Below are positions 33,467 to 35,717 of a DNA stretch of 35,717 nt, one piece after another. A model generated the notes under the pieces. It did not search any database. It worked only from the letters and a program-made list of their open reading frames with translations, and had not been told where the DNA came from. How positions within the stretch are numbered: position 1 is the stretch's first letter; every line of letters starts with the position of its first letter. Source of the stretch: Planctomycetota bacterium (GTDB lineage Bacteria; Planctomycetota; Planctomycetia; Planctomycetales; Planctomycetaceae). The stretch is from the NCBI GenBank assembly GCA_003671275.1, contig QWPB01000047.1, forward strand, positions 1 to 35,717, in the 5' to 3' direction. Made by a program: the position numbers and the translations under genes.

Positions 33467-34330
33467 ATGAAAATTGCTGGCGTTCAGATGGATATCACCC
33501 TCCGCGATAACGCGGGGAATGTATCGCGGATGATAGACCATCTGAGCGTCACCGCTCGTGACGGCGTCGGGCTGACGATTTTTCCAGAATGTGCTGTACC
33601 CGGCTACTGCTTCAGTTCCCTGCAGGAAGCTCTTCCTTACGCTGAGTCCATGGATGGGCGATCGGTGGGCCAGATGGCTGCCGCCTGCCGCGAATTGAAC
33701 ACGCACGCGGTCTTCGGCATGCTGGAGCGGGATGGTGACCGGGTATTCAATGTCGCCGTCCTGGCAGGCCCGCGTGGCGTCGAGGCTGTTTATCGCAAGG
33801 TTCACCTGCCGTACCTGGGAATTGACATGTTCACGACCCCCGGCGACCGACCGTTCGCCGTGCATGAGGTCAATGGACTGCGGATTGGCATGTTGATCTG
33901 TTACGACGCCGCGTTTCCCGAAGCGGCCCGCAGTCTGGCCCTGCTCGGGGCGGATCTGATTGTTCTTCCCACCAATTGGCCACCGGGTGCGGAACTGATG
34001 GCCAGTTGCTCGATTCCCTGTCGGGCCATGGAGAATCAGGTGTACTTCGCCGCAGTGAATCGCGTTGGCGAAGAGCAGGGATTCACGTTTATTGGTGAGA
34101 GCAGCCTGTGTGCGCCTCATGGTCAGGTGCTCGCCAGAGCCTCCGGTTCCAGCGCTGCGGTGATCACTGCCGAGGTCGATCCGCTCCGCTCCCGGCAAAA
34201 GCGAATCGTCCGTGTACCGGATAAGCATATTATCGATCGCATGGCCGACCGGCGGCCTGAGATGTACGGGTTGCTCGTCGAGCCTCATCACCTGTCCTCG
34301 CCCCGGGTTGACTACCAGGGACAACCGTAA
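33467..34330 (+). CDS. Carbon-nitrogen hydrolase (nitrilase superfamily)
   Basis: The 287-residue enzyme (MKIAGVQMDITLRDNAGNVS) has the catalytic triad of the nitrilase superfamily: Glu41 in TIFPECAVPGY, Lys111 in YRKVHLPYLGID and Cys145 in LICYDAAFPEAARSL. PTNWPPG and CRAMENQVYFAAVNRVG are also typical. These enzymes hydrolyse amides or nitriles through a Cys thioester; carbamoyl-putrescine-amidase-like or beta-ureidopropionase-like members look similar, so the substrate is open. It is cytoplasmic, with no signal peptide. It lies 47 bases after the small CPxC protein and 73 bases before the RND exporter, but a functional link is not evident. Confidence 0.93.
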   Translation: MKIAGVQMDITLRDNAGNVSRMIDHLSVTARDGVGLTIFPECAVPGYCFSSLQEALPYAESMDGRSVGQMAAACRELNTHAVFGMLERDGDRVFNVAVLAGPRGVEAVYRKVHLPYLGIDMFTTPGDRPFAVHEVNGLRIGMLICYDAAFPEAARSLALLGADLIVLPTNWPPGAELMASCSIPCRAMENQVYFAAVNRVGEEQGFTFIGESSLCAPHGQVLARASGSSAAVITAEVDPLRSRQKRIVRVPDKHIIDRMADRRPEMYGLLVEPHHLSSPRVDYQGQP

Positions 34331-34403
34331 CCCCAGCTTCCTCCTGGGCACGATGGCTGCTAGTTTGCGACTGTCATTGCTCTTCCTGTGTGCCCACTGA
34401 TTC

Positions 34404-35717
34404 GTGAACCCCGTGACTGCTTTTCCCGTTCTCTCGATTGCCTGGCTGTCATCGTGGCTGGGCCGCAGGCGGTGGTGGCTGTGCTTGGCGGGAGTTCTCA
34501 TCACCGCTCTCCTCTGGGGGCCCGCCCGGCGACTTCAGCTCGATGAATCGATCGAGTCGTTCTTCGCCCCCACGGATCCGCTGATCAAGAACTATCTCTC
34601 CAGCCGCGAGACCTTTGGCGGGGACGAGTTTGTTCTCGTCGCCTACCAGGTCGAGGCTCCATCGGATCAGCCCAACCGCGATAATCCGACGCACAACATT
34701 CACCTGAATGCGATGGAGACGTTTGCCGATCAGTTGAGCCAGATACCCGGCGTCAACGCGGAAAGCACACAGCATCTGAAGAAGATCTTTCGCCCAGCCG
34801 GGTTCAAACTTCCCGAAGCTTTCTCGGGGTACATCACCCGCCGCTTATTGGACAGCGGGCTGCGGGAGCAGGCTGAGGGGATCTTGCTGGGCAGTGACAA
34901 TCGGACGGTGGCCATCGTCCTGCGACTGATCCCTGAGGGGCAAACTTCCGTTCCCCGTCGGGAGACCATCCGCCAGATCCGCGAGGTGGCCGCGACCCAC
35001 AGGCAATCCACCGTAATCGGTGGTGAACCCGTTCAGGTTCACGACATGTTTCGGTATGTCGAGCATGACAGTCTCGTCATGGGGGTGGCTTCAACGCTGC
35101 TGTTGGCTGTGATCATCGTCATAATGTTCCGCAGCCTCCGCTGGACGCTCCTGCCCCTGCTGGTCGTGCAACCGGCCCTGCTCTGGACCTGTGGGATTCT
35201 GGCCATTTTCGGGGGCCGCCTCAGCATGGTGAGTTCCATGTTGACCTCCCTGACAACGATCATCGGGGTCACGGTGGTGATGCACGCGGCTGTGATGTAC
35301 CGCGAAGCCCGTCTGGCACTCGACCGCCAGGCCGCCTTTGCCCGCGTCATGCATCAGCTGTCCCGCCCGATCTTTTGGAGCCTGGTGACCACGGCGATCG
35401 GCTTTGGGTCATTGATGACCAGTTCCATCTCGCCGGTTCGCAGCTTTGGCCTGATGATGTTGCTTTCGACAGGGCTGATTGCGGTCACCGGTCTGATGTT
35501 TCTTCCCGCAGGAATCCTGGTCGGTCGGCGGGACGCTGACCCCCATGCAGGGGGAAGTGCGGAACAGGGGACCATGCGCGGGCTACAGTGGCTCTTCAAT
35601 GCGGTGGTTCACCACCGGGGCAAGATGCTGGCGGGGCTGGCGTTACTCACGGCTCTCGCGACCTGGGGGTTGCGGTACGTACAGGTCGAGACCGACTTCA
35701 GCCGCAACTTTCGCGAA
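34404..35717 (+). CDS. RND/MMPL-family exporter, C-terminus cut by the window edge
   Basis: A frame of 438 codons runs off the right edge. It starts at GTG 34404 (MNPVTAFPVLSIAWLSSWLG), right after an in-frame TGA; GTG 34413 is an alternative. The first transmembrane helix is WWLCLAGVLITALLWGPARR. A periplasmic domain follows with LDESIESFFAPTDPLIKNYL and EFVLVAYQVE. A cluster of helices begins near residue 220 (LVMGVASTLLLAVIIVIMF, LLPLLVVQPALLWTCGILAI, LTSLTTIIGVTVVMHAAVMY, FWSLVTTAIGFGSLMTS, MLLSTGLIAVTGLMFLPAGI). A second-half first helix appears before the edge (KMLAGLALLTALATWGLRYV), so the protein is an internally duplicated RND pump of the MMPL/HpnN-like type, driven by proton flow. 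The cargo, perhaps lipid or hopanoid, cannot be assigned. Confidence 0.88.
   Translation, partial: MNPVTAFPVLSIAWLSSWLGRRRWWLCLAGVLITALLWGPARRLQLDESIESFFAPTDPLIKNYLSSRETFGGDEFVLVAYQVEAPSDQPNRDNPTHNIHLNAMETFADQLSQIPGVNAESTQHLKKIFRPAGFKLPEAFSGYITRRLLDSGLREQAEGILLGSDNRTVAIVLRLIPEGQTSVPRRETIRQIREVAATHRQSTVIGGEPVQVHDMFRYVEHDSLVMGVASTLLLAVIIVIMFRSLRWTLLPLLVVQPALLWTCGILAIFGGRLSMVSSMLTSLTTIIGVTVVMHAAVMYREARLALDRQAAFARVMHQLSRPIFWSLVTTAIGFGSLMTSSISPVRSFGLMMLLSTGLIAVTGLMFLPAGILVGRRDADPHAGGSAEQGTMRGLQWLFNAVVHHRGKMLAGLALLTALATWGLRYVQVETDFSRNFRE

Noticed and set aside
33434-34504. 356-codon minus-strand frame
   Set aside because: It is antisense to the nitrilase gene, whose catalytic triad is clear.

Overview
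The window looks like a chromosomal segment of a planctomycete (Planctomycetota, probably order Planctomycetales). The evidence is indirect but consistent. It includes a secreted protein with the N-terminal LExRxxLS sorting-type signature common in planctomycetes, an ECF sigma / anti-sigma / secreted protein trio, a complete SUF iron-sulfur cluster, a Sco-DUF420 fusion, and many long GC-rich genes of unknown function with GTG starts. No tRNA, rRNA, CRISPR array or intact transposon was seen.

Layout. 1-1973: a lower-GC accessory stretch on the minus strand with a gene cut by the left edge, a small secreted protein, a possible tiny membrane protein and about 850 bases of mostly empty DNA. 1974-7096: a TPR-like protein with a very acidic tail, translationally coupled (ATGA) to a GT-C-type membrane protein. 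7103-9238 (minus): a coiled-coil protein and a D-2-hydroxyacid dehydrogenase. 9524-12993: a LysM protein, then an ECF sigma factor, a membrane anti-sigma-like protein and a secreted Pro/Arg/Glu-rich protein. 13073-14908: a small conserved-looking protein (minus) and a divergent FHA-EAL c-di-GMP phosphodiesterase; a 24-bp perfect palindrome lies between them. 14924-17146 (minus): a HEAT-repeat protein with an embedded degenerate receiver-like domain. 17529-18479: a secreted beta-solenoid-like protein with a 22-residue GxGND repeat. 18554-22229 (minus): dynamin-like GTPase, dnaN and dciA, a replication group. 22404-24499: an FmdB-type zinc ribbon protein, ispD (minus) and a Tat-exported sugar-phosphate isomerase-like protein (minus).

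24861-31767 is the SUF region: sufR, a stand-alone nuoB, a Uma2-family nuclease, sufC, sufB, a Uma2 pseudogene, an Mrr-type restriction endonuclease, and sufD, all on the plus strand. SufR is expected to sense Fe-S status and SufBCD to form the scaffold that builds clusters; NuoB is itself a [4Fe-4S] protein. Two nuclease modules interrupt this otherwise housekeeping set. A 15-bp inverted repeat and a good sigma70-like promoter lie upstream of sufR.

31878-35717: a Sco/DUF420 copper-handling fusion, a small CPxC membrane protein, a nitrilase-superfamily amidohydrolase and an RND/MMPL exporter cut by the right edge.

The strongest candidates for something new are the nuclease-interrupted SUF locus with its orphan NuoB, the FHA-EAL gene with the large palindrome upstream, the 22-residue repeat protein and the HEAT/receiver hybrid. 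All functional statements rest on reading motifs by eye; no database search was possible.
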